NCBI GenBank assembly: GCA_052084925.1
Contig: JBQDEV010000005.1
Span: 62,001 to 126,000, forward strand
Length of the DNA: 64,000 nucleotides
Origin: CmP2 sp052084925
GTDB lineage: Bacteria; Actinomycetota; Actinomycetes; Actinomycetales; Micrococcaceae
Direction of reading: 5' to 3'
A program made the position numbers and the translations under genes. The notes beneath the pieces are model-generated. The model saw only the letters and a program-made list of their open reading frames with translations. It did no database searches and had not been told where the DNA came from. Positions 31,853-40,189 of the stretch are shown here, one piece after another (within the stretch, counting starts at the first letter, position 1; each line of letters begins with the position of its first letter).

Positions 31853-33085
31853 TCAGTCGAACCAGGGATCCAAGCCGTGCAAGGGAAACACCGCTTTTCG
31901 GGTGGCCATCACCGATTGGTCCGTGGGGTCGGCCGGATCGAAGCCGACTTCCCAGGACCGCCACCAGACATCCACGGCGTCGTGCATGGTCTCCGGCAGC
32001 TCGTCGCGGTCCAGACCCGAACGCTGTGCGGCCAGGTCCAGCCACTGCTGCGGCAGCGGCTCGGCGCGGGCCACCGGGTCGCCGGCGGCGATGGCGATCA
32101 AATGGGTCCAGGCCCGGGGCACGACGTCGAAGGGGCTGTACCCACCGCCGCCCAGGGACAGCCACCGGTCGCCAGCGTAATCGAGGGCCCAGTCGCGGGC
32201 GTCGAGCATCAGCTGACGCTGGCCGTCCACGGAGAGCTGTAGGTCGGCCAGCGGGTCACGGCCGTGCCCGTCGCAGCCGTGCTGGGTGACCAGCACGTCG
32301 GGGGCGAAGGCGCGCAGCAGCTGTGGAACCACCGCATGAACCGCACGCAGATAGGCGGAGTCGGCGGAGCCAGCCGGCAGCGCGACGTTGACCGCCGAGC
32401 CTTGGGCTTGCGGCCCTCCGATGTCGTTGGCGAACCCGGTGCCCGGGAATAGGGCCACCCCGGTCTCGTGCAGCGAGATGGTCAGCACCCGCGGATCGTC
32501 CCAGAAGATCGACTCCACCCCGTCGCCGTGATGGGCGTCAAGATCGACGTAGGCCACACGCTGCGCACCCAGGTCCAGCAGCCGCTGGATGGCCAGGGCG
32601 GCGTCGTTGTAGATGCAGAATCCGCTCGCTTTCTCGCGGTGGGCGTGGTGCATGCCGCCGGCAAAGTTGACCACGTGCGGGTAATCTCCGGACCAGAGCG
32701 CCTCAGCGGCCCGAATGGAGCCGCCGGCGATACGGGCCGAAGAGGAGTGCAGGTCGGAGAACACGGGGCAGTCATCGGTGCCCAGTCCGATTTCCTCGAG
32801 ACGCTCCGCGGAAGGCGTCTCCGCCTCAGAGCTATCTGCCGATGCCTCACGCACGCGCTGGATGTAGTCCGGGTCGTGCACAGCGGCGAGCTGCTCGTCG
32901 GTGGCCATCGGCGGGGTGAGCACCGTGACCGAGGGCGCGTCGAGCACACCCAGGTGCGAGGCCAGGGCGTGCGTCAGTTCCAGTCTGACCGGCGCCATGG
33001 GGTGGGTGTCACTGAAACGATAACGCAACAGCGACTCGTCCCACATCACCGCGGTGGGCACCGGTTCCGTCTCTGTGGGTTGCAT
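31853..33085 (-). CDS. acuC: Class I histone-deacetylase family protein, AcuC-like
   Basis: A 410-aa arginase/deacetylase-fold protein of the acetoin-utilization AcuC group. Zinc and catalytic residues are visible in GMHHAHREKASGFCIYND, YVDLDAHHGDGVESIFWDD and LVTQHGCDGHGRDPLA, and the closing SLGGGGY. AcuC removes acetyl groups from acetyl-CoA synthetase in Bacillus; an AcsA is encoded at 57454-59475 here. ATG 33085 (MQPTETEPVP) is preferred over an upstream start at 33175. TAGGCT on the minus strand eight bases before it may be a -10 of a near-leaderless mRNA. It is divergent from the trkH gene. Confidence 0.9.
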   Translation of the reverse strand: MQPTETEPVPTAVMWDESLLRYRFSDTHPMAPVRLELTHALASHLGVLDAPSVTVLTPPMATDEQLAAVHDPDYIQRVREASADSSEAETPSAERLEEIGLGTDDCPVFSDLHSSSARIAGGSIRAAEALWSGDYPHVVNFAGGMHHAHREKASGFCIYNDAALAIQRLLDLGAQRVAYVDLDAHHGDGVESIFWDDPRVLTISLHETGVALFPGTGFANDIGGPQAQGSAVNVALPAGSADSAYLRAVHAVVPQLLRAFAPDVLVTQHGCDGHGRDPLADLQLSVDGQRQLMLDARDWALDYAGDRWLSLGGGGYSPFDVVPRAWTHLIAIAAGDPVARAEPLPQQWLDLAAQRSGLDRDELPETMHDAVDVWWRSWEVGFDPADPTDQSVMATRKAVFPLHGLDPWFD

Positions 33086-33258
33086 CACTAGCAAGCCTAG
33101 ATCCCCGCGGCTGATTCGACGATTCCGCGTCACTCTGCGTCGTGGGCGCGCAGCGGGGTGCGCAGGGAGGTCCACAGCGTCGTCGACAGCTGTGAAATCT
33201 CAGGGAAGGCAGTGCGGGACTGGAAAAAGTCGGCCGGAAGGAGGAAGATGAGTCCGTC

Positions 33259-34734
33259 ATGCACCCTCGTACCTCACGGTCGGCCCGGCCGCAGCGCGTC
33301 CGGGCTCGTTCCACCTCGACGTCGAACGTCCAGCTCGCCGCCTCCCTGCACCGCCGTCCGGTGGGGGCGGCCCGAGGTGTGCTCGCCCGCGCCCGCCATA
33401 CCGGGGTGAGGTTCTTCGCCGGGTCCCCCGCTCGGGCCGCGCTGATGGCATTCATGGTGATCATGGCGTTCTTCACGATGCTGCTGAAGCTGCCGGTGGC
33501 CGCCGAGGACGGTCACTCCACACCCCTGGTCGATGCGGCGTTCACCGCGATCTCCGCCGTGTCGGTCACTGGCCTCACCGTGGTCAACACGGCCGAGCAC
33601 TGGTCGTTCGCCGGGCAGGCGATCATCCTGGTCGGCATGCAGATCGGCGGGCTGGGCATTCTCTCCACCGGCGGGCTGCTCGGTTTGGCTGTGTCACGTC
33701 GCCTAGGACTGCGTTCCCGGCTCGTCACGCAGGAGGGCATGACCACGGGGCGGCTCGGCGAAGTCAAGCAGTTGCTGCTCACCGTGGTGATCACCTCGCT
33801 GAGCCTGGAGGCGCTGCTCGCGCTGGTGCTGGTGCCGCGCTTCATCGCCCAGACCGGCTCTTGGGGCGAGGGACTCTGGCAGGGGATCTTCTACTCGGTG
33901 TCCGCGTTCAACAACGCCGGATTCACCCTGCATCCCGAGGGCTTCGCTGCTTACGTGGACGACCCGTGGATCATCTGGGCGGTGATGATCGGGGTGATGG
34001 TGGGCTCGCTCGGCTTCCCCGTCGTGCTGGTGCTCCACCGCTGTCTCTGGCACCGCGGGCGGCTGAACCTGCACACCAAGATCACCCTGGAGATGACCGC
34101 GGGCCTGTTGCTGCTCGGGGCGCTGCTGCTGGGCTGGTTCGAGTGGGACAACCGCGACACCCTGGGTGCGCTGAGCGTCGGGGAGCGGATCCAGTACGCC
34201 CTCTTCGCCTCCACCATGACCCGGTCCGGTGGGTTCGCCGTCTACGACATGATGGATCAGAGCCCGGAGTCCCTGCTGCTGATGGACGCCCTGATGTTCG
34301 TGGGCGGTGGATCCGGATCCACCGCGGGCGGGATCAAGGTCACCACGCTGGCGGTGCTGTTGTTGGCGATCATCGCCGAGTCCCGCGGCGCCGAGGAGGT
34401 CACCTCGCATCACCGTACGATCACGGCCGCCACGATCCGGGTGGCGATCGCGGTGGTGATGGCCGCGGCCACGCTGATCCTGGTGGCCACCATGGTGCTG
34501 CTGGCCATGACCCACGAGCCCCTGCACCGGGTGATGTTCGAAACACTGAGCGCCTTCGGTACCGCAGGTCTGACCACGGGGCTCTCCGAGGAGCTGCCTA
34601 CCGCCGGGCGCATCGTGCTGAGTGTGCTGATGTTCGCCGGGCGCGTCGGCACCATCACCTTCGCGGCCGGGCTGGCCCTGCGCCAGCGCCGCACCCTGTA
34701 CCGACACCCCGAGGAAAGGCCGATCATTGGCTGA
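33259..34734 (+). CDS. TrkH/KtrB-family potassium channel subunit
   Basis: A 491-aa K+ translocating subunit. Four membrane-pore-membrane repeats show the selectivity-filter glycines in SAVSVTGLTVVN, SAFNNAGFTLHP, TRSGGFAVYD and SAFGTAGLTTGL. An Arg-rich N-terminal cytoplasmic stretch of about 45 residues precedes the first helix. A GGAGG-like ribosome site is 12 bases before ATG, a rather long gap. It overlaps trkA by eight bases and they surely form one system for K+ uptake in osmotic or pH stress. Confidence 0.92.
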   Translation: MHPRTSRSARPQRVRARSTSTSNVQLAASLHRRPVGAARGVLARARHTGVRFFAGSPARAALMAFMVIMAFFTMLLKLPVAAEDGHSTPLVDAAFTAISAVSVTGLTVVNTAEHWSFAGQAIILVGMQIGGLGILSTGGLLGLAVSRRLGLRSRLVTQEGMTTGRLGEVKQLLLTVVITSLSLEALLALVLVPRFIAQTGSWGEGLWQGIFYSVSAFNNAGFTLHPEGFAAYVDDPWIIWAVMIGVMVGSLGFPVVLVLHRCLWHRGRLNLHTKITLEMTAGLLLLGALLLGWFEWDNRDTLGALSVGERIQYALFASTMTRSGGFAVYDMMDQSPESLLLMDALMFVGGGSGSTAGGIKVTTLAVLLLAIIAESRGAEEVTSHHRTITAATIRVAIAVVMAAATLILVATMVLLAMTHEPLHRVMFETLSAFGTAGLTTGLSEELPTAGRIVLSVLMFAGRVGTITFAAGLALRQRRTLYRHPEERPIIG

Positions 34735-35401
34735 GAACAAGCGCATCGATCCCCACTCCCCCGTGCTCATTATCGGGCTGGGCCGGTTCGGCTCCGCCGT
34801 CGCCGAGCAGCTCACCCACCAGGGCCGTGAGGTGATGGCCATCGAGAAGGACCGGATCCTGGTGCAGCGCTACTCCGGGGTGCTCACCCATGTGGTCGAG
34901 GCGGACGCCACCGATCTGGATGCCCTCCAACAGCTCGGGGCCGACGATTTCTCGGTGGCGGTGGTCGGGGTGGGCACCTCGATCGAATCCTCCGTGCTGA
35001 TCACGGTGAACCTGGTGGATCTGGGCATCGACCATGTGTGGGCCAAAGCGATCACCCCGGCCCACGGCACCATTCTGCGCCGTATTGGCGCCCATCATGT
35101 GATCTATCCCGAGCACGATGCCGGGGTGCGCACCGCCCATTTGGTGTCGGGGCGGATGCTGGACTTCATCGAGTTCAACGACGGCTACGCGATCGTGAAA
35201 ATGTACCCGCCGGCCGACATCGTGGGTAAGCCGCTCGGTGACGCCCGCATCCGCACCAAGTTTGGGGTGACGGTGGTCGGGGTGAAGTCACCGGGCGAAG
35301 CGTTCGTTAACGCGCAACCGGACACGATCATCGGTCCCAAGGACGTGATCATCGTGTCCGGTCATGCGGAGAAGATCGAGAAGCTTGCCGAGAAGCTCTA
35401 G
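34727..35401 (+). CDS. TrkA/KtrA RCK-domain potassium uptake regulator
   Basis: A 224-aa cytoplasmic gating subunit. The RCK_N Rossmann domain has IIGLGRFGSAVAEQL (about 14-28) and the acidic nucleotide site AIEKD, and the RCK_C domain starts near 140. It binds ATP/ADP or NAD(H) as a ring and gates TrkH. The likely start is TTG 34727, behind GAGGAAAGG, inside the end of trkH. It converges tightly with the BCCT gene, six bases apart. Confidence 0.93.
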   Translation: MAENKRIDPHSPVLIIGLGRFGSAVAEQLTHQGREVMAIEKDRILVQRYSGVLTHVVEADATDLDALQQLGADDFSVAVVGVGTSIESSVLITVNLVDLGIDHVWAKAITPAHGTILRRIGAHHVIYPEHDAGVRTAHLVSGRMLDFIEFNDGYAIVKMYPPADIVGKPLGDARIRTKFGVTVVGVKSPGEAFVNAQPDTIIGPKDVIIVSGHAEKIEKLAEKL

Positions 35402-35407
35402 TCGGTT

Positions 35408-37306
35408 CTAGGACTGATTGGTCCCCTTGTCCGTCCCCTTCTCCGTCTCGCGTTCGACGTCGCGCGCGTTGACGTAAGTCTTGCGCGCCGTGTCGGTACG
35501 GGCCGGCAGCGTACCGCCGCGGCCCACCCGGCGGGTGATGTCATCGACCAGCACGCGCTCATGCTCGCCTTCTCCGGCCGGAACCTGTGCCGGTTCCTGC
35601 TCTGCATCGTCTTCGGGTAGGTACGGGTCGATCATGGTGGGTGCCTCGCCCACGGCTTCGGGCTCGACGACGACGTCGGTGGTGTCATGCTCGTCCTCGT
35701 CCAGGCGCCGCTCCAGCTCCTCGGGCGGCAGCACCTTCTTCCAGCGGCGGGTGCGCACCGGCGGCATCTCGCCGGCGTCTTCCCGCAGCGCCCGGTACAG
35801 GGCGTACATCTGGAAGTAGGCGAACACGAAGAACGGCAGCCCGACCAGGATGATGGTGGATTCCAGTGCCTCCAGGCCACCGGTGCCGGAGAACACCAGC
35901 AGGGTGGCGGTGATCACGGCGATGGCGACCGCCCAGAAGATGCGCTGGCCCAGCGGGTTGAAGTCCTCGTGCCCGTTGGCCATCGTGTCGGTCACCAGGG
36001 CGGCGGAATCCACCGAGGTCACGAAGAAAATGACGACCAGCACGATGGCGAGCACCGAGACCAGGAACCCGGCGGGATAGTGCTCGAGGAAGGCGAACAA
36101 CGCGCCCGGAATGTCGCCGTCGTCGACGACGCGCTCCACGAGTCCGCCCTCGCCGTTGAGTTCGATGTCCATGGCGGACATGCCGAAGATTCCGAACCAC
36201 AGCACGGAGAATCCGGCGGGCACGGCGAGCACGCCGGAGACGAACTGCCGCACCGTGCGGCCCTTGGAGATGCGGGCGATGAAGAGGCCCACGAAGGGCG
36301 ACCAGGTGATGGTCCAGGCCCAGTAGAACACCGTCCAGCCGTTCTGCCAGCCGGAATCGGCAAAGGTGTCATTCCAGAAGGCCAGCTCCGGCAGGTTCAC
36401 CAGGTAGGACCCGAAGGACTCGATGGTGCCCTTGAGCACGAACAGGGTGGAGCCGCCGGCCACGAGCACGAACGCCAGCAGGCCGATGGCCATCCAGATG
36501 TTGACGTTGGAGAGCACCTTGATGCCCTTGTCCAGTCCCAGGGCCACCGAGATCATAGCGACACCGCCGACGATGCCGATGATGACCAGCTGCCAGACCG
36601 CGGATTCGGGCACGCCGAACAGCTGGTTGAGGCCGCCGTTGATTTGCAGGGTGCCCAGGCCGATGGAGACGGCGATGCCGAACACGGTGCCGACAATGGC
36701 GACGACGTCGATGAACTTGCCGATGGGTCCGTGGATACCCTCGCCCAGGATGGGCTGGAAAATCGAGGAGACGCGCGGCGGCAGGTTGCGCTTGTGGATG
36801 AAGTAGGCGAAGCACAGCGCCGGCAGCGTGAAGATGGTCCAGGTGTGCAGGGTGAAGTGGTAGAACGTGAAGTTCATGGCGTCTGCGGCGGCGGCTTCGG
36901 TGCCGGCCTCGATGCCCAGGGAGGGTCCGCGCGGCGGGTCGCCGAAGTGGCTGACCGGTTCGGCCACACCCCAGAACATCAGGATCGAGCCGATGCCGGC
37001 CGCGAAGAGCATCGCGAACCAGGCCGGCCCGGAGTGCTCGGGGGCCTCGTCGTCGGGGCCGAGCTTGACCCGGCCGAACCGGCCGACGGCGATGAACAGC
37101 AGGAAGGCCAGGAATAGGGTCACACCCAGGACGTAGAACCAGCCGAAATTGGACAGCAGCCAGTCGGAGGCCCCGCTGACGGCACGGTCGAGCGGTTCGG
37201 TGAACGCGATGGTGGCGATGACGAAGAGGATGATCACGGCCGCCGAGCTGAAGAAGATCGCCGGCGAGGTCCGCAATCTCAACGAATCATGCAGTTTCGT
37301 GAGCAT
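35408..37306 (-). CDS. BCCT-family betaine/choline/carnitine transporter
   Basis: A 632-aa Na+- or H+-coupled carrier of compatible solutes with 12 helices (about 15-505). The unwound helix-3 region is AAGIGSILMFWGVAEP (102-117), and the family signature WTITWSPFVGLFIARISKGR lies near 335. Betaine-type BCCTs have GxGxG in helix 3; here GIG is followed by S-I, so the third glycine is not conserved by my hand alignment, and the substrate is open. The C-terminal tail after helix 12 is about 125 residues, mostly acidic, and ends in a Lys/Glu-rich stretch; the tail of BetP senses osmotic stress. It faces the Trk genes, consistent with osmoadaptation. Confidence 0.9.
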   Translation of the reverse strand: MLTKLHDSLRLRTSPAIFFSSAAVIILFVIATIAFTEPLDRAVSGASDWLLSNFGWFYVLGVTLFLAFLLFIAVGRFGRVKLGPDDEAPEHSGPAWFAMLFAAGIGSILMFWGVAEPVSHFGDPPRGPSLGIEAGTEAAAADAMNFTFYHFTLHTWTIFTLPALCFAYFIHKRNLPPRVSSIFQPILGEGIHGPIGKFIDVVAIVGTVFGIAVSIGLGTLQINGGLNQLFGVPESAVWQLVIIGIVGGVAMISVALGLDKGIKVLSNVNIWMAIGLLAFVLVAGGSTLFVLKGTIESFGSYLVNLPELAFWNDTFADSGWQNGWTVFYWAWTITWSPFVGLFIARISKGRTVRQFVSGVLAVPAGFSVLWFGIFGMSAMDIELNGEGGLVERVVDDGDIPGALFAFLEHYPAGFLVSVLAIVLVVIFFVTSVDSAALVTDTMANGHEDFNPLGQRIFWAVAIAVITATLLVFSGTGGLEALESTIILVGLPFFVFAYFQMYALYRALREDAGEMPPVRTRRWKKVLPPEELERRLDEDEHDTTDVVVEPEAVGEAPTMIDPYLPEDDAEQEPAQVPAGEGEHERVLVDDITRRVGRGGTLPARTDTARKTYVNARDVERETEKGTDKGTNQS

Positions 37307-37432
37307 GAACAGTCTCCTTGCGAGTTGATGAGCAGCGCAGTGCTGCGTTCAGGCACTCGCACGACGTTACCGCACGGTCAACAGATCGCAAGGGTTGATG
37401 GGCGGTGACCTGAATGCACCACCGTCGCGGGC

Positions 37433-38275
37433 TCAGCCCCCGAATTCGCGGGAGAGTTCCTCGGATCGGCTGATGTTGGCGCTCATCCCGCGTGCCACCA
37501 CCGCGGCCAGATCGTCCTCGGTGAAGCTGCGCAGCGCGGCCTCGGTGGTGCCCTGCGGGCTGGTGATGTTCTCCCGCAGTTCGGCCGCGGACGCGTTCTG
37601 GGTGGCGATCATCCGCCCGGCGCCGGCGAGGGTGGCGGCGGCGAGCTGCTCGGCGACGTCGGCGTCCATGCCCTGCTCGGCTGCGGCCTGGGCCATCAGC
37701 TCGGCCACGTGGAAGAAGTAGGCGGGACCGGAGCCGGAGAGCGCGGCGACCAGGTCGATCTGGGATTCGGGCACGACGACGACGGTGCCCGCCTGCTCGA
37801 AGAGTCCGCGGACCGCCTCGCGCTGGGTGTCGGTGACACTGGCGGAGATCGCGAGACCGACCGCGCCCTGCTGCACGGCCAGCGGGGTGTTGGGCATGGC
37901 GCGCACGATCGGCTGGTCGGTGGGCAGCCGAGCCGCCATGGAGGCGATGCTGATGCCGGCGGCCACGGAGACCACCACGGTGTCGGGGCTCAGGGCCGGG
38001 GCGATCTCCTCGCAGGCGGCCAGCACTCCTTTGGGCTTCACACCGAGCACCACGAGTCCGGCGTCGGAGACCTCGCGATTCGCGTCAGGATGGTCTTCGG
38101 TGGCGGTGACCGTGATCCCGTACCGGGTGGATTTCGTCTCGGCGGAGAGCACCCGCCCCACGGTTGCGCGCACCGATTCGGGGTCGTGTCCGCCGGCGAG
38201 CAGCCCCTCCAGCACGGCCGAGTTCATGTTCCCCAGCCCGATGAAGCTGACGGTGGCGGTGGTCGGAAGGCTCAT
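37433..38275 (-). CDS. proC: Pyrroline-5-carboxylate reductase
   Basis: A 280-aa enzyme that makes proline from pyrroline-5-carboxylate with NAD(P)H. The Rossmann motif is VSFIGLGNMNSAVLEGL (about 9-25), the NADP loop follows, and the C-terminal signature is SGSGPAYFF with TLAGAGRM nearby. The ATG at 38275 overlaps the upstream stop as ATGA; the open frame extends further upstream, antisense-free but non-homologous. The operon order ppx, epimerase, proC recalls Rv0496-Rv0500 in mycobacteria. Confidence 0.94.
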   Translation of the reverse strand: MSLPTTATVSFIGLGNMNSAVLEGLLAGGHDPESVRATVGRVLSAETKSTRYGITVTATEDHPDANREVSDAGLVVLGVKPKGVLAACEEIAPALSPDTVVVSVAAGISIASMAARLPTDQPIVRAMPNTPLAVQQGAVGLAISASVTDTQREAVRGLFEQAGTVVVVPESQIDLVAALSGSGPAYFFHVAELMAQAAAEQGMDADVAEQLAAATLAGAGRMIATQNASAAELRENITSPQGTTEAALRSFTEDDLAAVVARGMSANISRSEELSREFGG

Positions 38276-39147
38276 GAGTGCTCCTGTTGCTGGTCGTGCT
38301 GCTGACGGCGGGCCTGTCGTTGGCCCAGGGCAAGGTGTCGGCGGGCGAAGCTCAGGGATTCGGCGAGCATCTCCTCGCGCTGTCCGGCGTACTTGGCGTT
38401 GCGGGTACCTACTTCCACGCACACCGATCCGCTGTACCCGGAAGCCCCGAGGTACTGCAGGCACTCGGCCACCGATTGCGAGCCGTGCCCGGGCAGTAGG
38501 TGGTCGTCCTTGCCGGAGGGCGTGCCGTCGGTGAGGTGCACGTGGCGCAGCCGGTCCCCCAGCAGCCGCAGAGAAGCCAGCGAGTCGGCCTCCGCGCTGG
38601 CGGCGTGGGAGAAGTCCCAGGTCACGAAGTCGTAGTCCAGGGGCACCGGGTCGTGGTGCGGCAGGTACATCTTCGCTTCGCGCCCGCGCACCTTCCACGG
38701 GTACATGTTCTCCACGGTGATCATGATCCCGGTGGCTTCCATGATGTCGCGGATGCCCTCGGCGAAGTCACGGGCATAGCTGCCCTGCCAGCGGAACGGC
38801 GGGTGCACCACGACCAGCTCGGCCCCGAGCTCGCGGGCCATGTCGGCGCTGCGGGCGATCTTGTTCCAGGCCGAACCCCAGACCTGCTGGGTGAACAGCA
38901 GGGTGGGGGCGTGGATCGAGTGGATCGGCATCTCGTGCTGTTCGGAGAGCTGGTCCAGGCGCACCGGGTCCTGGGACCAGGCGCTCTGGGTGACCATCAT
39001 CTCGATGCCGTCGTAGCCCAGGTCCTGAGCCATCGCGAAAACGTGCTGGGGGTGCAGGGTGAACACCGACGACGACGAGAGCGTCACCGGGATCGGCCGG
39101 ATCGGGGCATGCTCCGAGCCCGGCGCGGAGGCGCGGCGCTCAGGCAC
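38272..39147 (-). CDS. Sugar phosphate isomerase/epimerase family protein (TIM barrel)
   Basis: A 291-aa xylose isomerase-like TIM-barrel protein. Visible metal-site regions are VVVHPPFRW, ITVENMYPW, WDFSHAA, HVHLTD and VCVEVG. In mycobacteria the matching gene is Rv0498, of unknown substrate. The GTG start has GGGAG six bases before it and overlaps the ppx stop by eight bases. The C-terminal tail (RQARRQQHDQQQEHS) is basic and Gln-rich. Confidence 0.85.
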   Translation of the reverse strand: MPERRASAPGSEHAPIRPIPVTLSSSSVFTLHPQHVFAMAQDLGYDGIEMMVTQSAWSQDPVRLDQLSEQHEMPIHSIHAPTLLFTQQVWGSAWNKIARSADMARELGAELVVVHPPFRWQGSYARDFAEGIRDIMEATGIMITVENMYPWKVRGREAKMYLPHHDPVPLDYDFVTWDFSHAASAEADSLASLRLLGDRLRHVHLTDGTPSGKDDHLLPGHGSQSVAECLQYLGASGYSGSVCVEVGTRNAKYAGQREEMLAESLSFARRHLALGQRQARRQQHDQQQEHS

Positions 39148-40171
39148 CGATGACTCCCACCGAGAATCCGGGCGCCTGGCTGCCCGGCGTCAGGTTCACG
39201 TGGCCGACCCAGGGCTCAACCTCTCGGCCGATCACCCCGTCCATCAGCAGCGCGTCGAGTCGTCCCATGATGAGACCTTCTCGCAGGGCCCACGGGCAGA
39301 TCAAGATCCGCTCGACGCCGAATGCGCGCAACGCCGCCTCGGCGACGAGCCCGCCGGCCAGAATCTGCGGGGCGCGCAGCTCCGAGACGCCCGGCAGTTC
39401 GGCGCGCTCCTCCACCGTCATCGTGGAGAGCCTGCTATTCCAGCGGCGCAGGTCCTCCAGCTCCAGATAGCGCGGCACGAAGGGGCCGTCGGAGTAGGGG
39501 GCGGCGCCAGCGATCCGGGCCAGGGAGCGGAACGTCTTGGAGGTGCCGGAGACGACGGCGCCGGCGGGCAGGGGCGGGAAGTCCGGCACCTGTTCTGCCA
39601 GTACCGTCTCGATGTGCTTGCGCATCTTCTTCAGCGCCTTGGGCTTGGGCGGATCGGCGGAATCCAACCAGTCGCGGGTCAGCCGCTGCGCACCCAGGGG
39701 CACCGAGACCGCACGCGAGGGCAGCTCGTCCACCCCGTAGGAGATCTCGAAGGATCCGCCACCGATGTCGAAGTTGAGTAAGTGCTCCACGTGCCAGCCG
39801 TGCCAACGCCGCACGGCGAAGTAGGTCATCGCCGCCTCTTGGTCCCCGGAGAGCTCGCTGAGGTGCACCCCGGTGGTGCGGGTGACCTCCTCGAGCACCG
39901 CCGCACCGTTGGCGGCTTCGCGGATCGCCGAGGTACAGAACGCGATCATGTCCTCGGCGCCGTTGCGTTCGGCGAAGGCGACCGCCTCCTGGATGAAGTC
40001 GATCAGGTCTTGCACCCCGTCGGCGGTGATCGCCCCGTCGGCGTCGAGACTGCGAATCAGCGACAGTGGCCGCTTGTGGTCCGCATACGCCGTTGGGCGC
40101 GCACCCGGGTGGGCGTCCACCAACAGTAGGTGGACGGTGTTGGATCCGATGTCCAGGACTCCTAGACGCAT
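39140..40171 (-). CDS. Ppx/GppA-family exopolyphosphatase
   Basis: A 343-aa actin-fold phosphatase with phosphate loops DIGSNTVHLLLVD at the N-terminus and FDIGGGSFEISYG near 142. The family cleaves polyphosphate or (p)ppGpp. The actinobacterial short form, as Rv0496, lacks the C-terminal HD part, as here. GGAG lies six bases before the ATG. First of three overlapping genes with the epimerase and proC; 18 bases after topA on the same strand. Confidence 0.9.
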   Translation of the reverse strand: MRLGVLDIGSNTVHLLLVDAHPGARPTAYADHKRPLSLIRSLDADGAITADGVQDLIDFIQEAVAFAERNGAEDMIAFCTSAIREAANGAAVLEEVTRTTGVHLSELSGDQEAAMTYFAVRRWHGWHVEHLLNFDIGGGSFEISYGVDELPSRAVSVPLGAQRLTRDWLDSADPPKPKALKKMRKHIETVLAEQVPDFPPLPAGAVVSGTSKTFRSLARIAGAAPYSDGPFVPRYLELEDLRRWNSRLSTMTVEERAELPGVSELRAPQILAGGLVAEAALRAFGVERILICPWALREGLIMGRLDALLMDGVIGREVEPWVGHVNLTPGSQAPGFSVGVIGA

Positions 40172-40189
40172 GCGCGGCTCCGAACCTCG

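Noticed and set aside
35687..37117. 476-residue frame antisense to the BCCT gene
   Set aside because: Same shadow effect; the BCCT protein is complete with its signature motifs.
37340..37360. Small inverted repeat (GCAG...CTGC) upstream of the BCCT gene
   Set aside because: Four-base arms are too short to call a terminator or operator.
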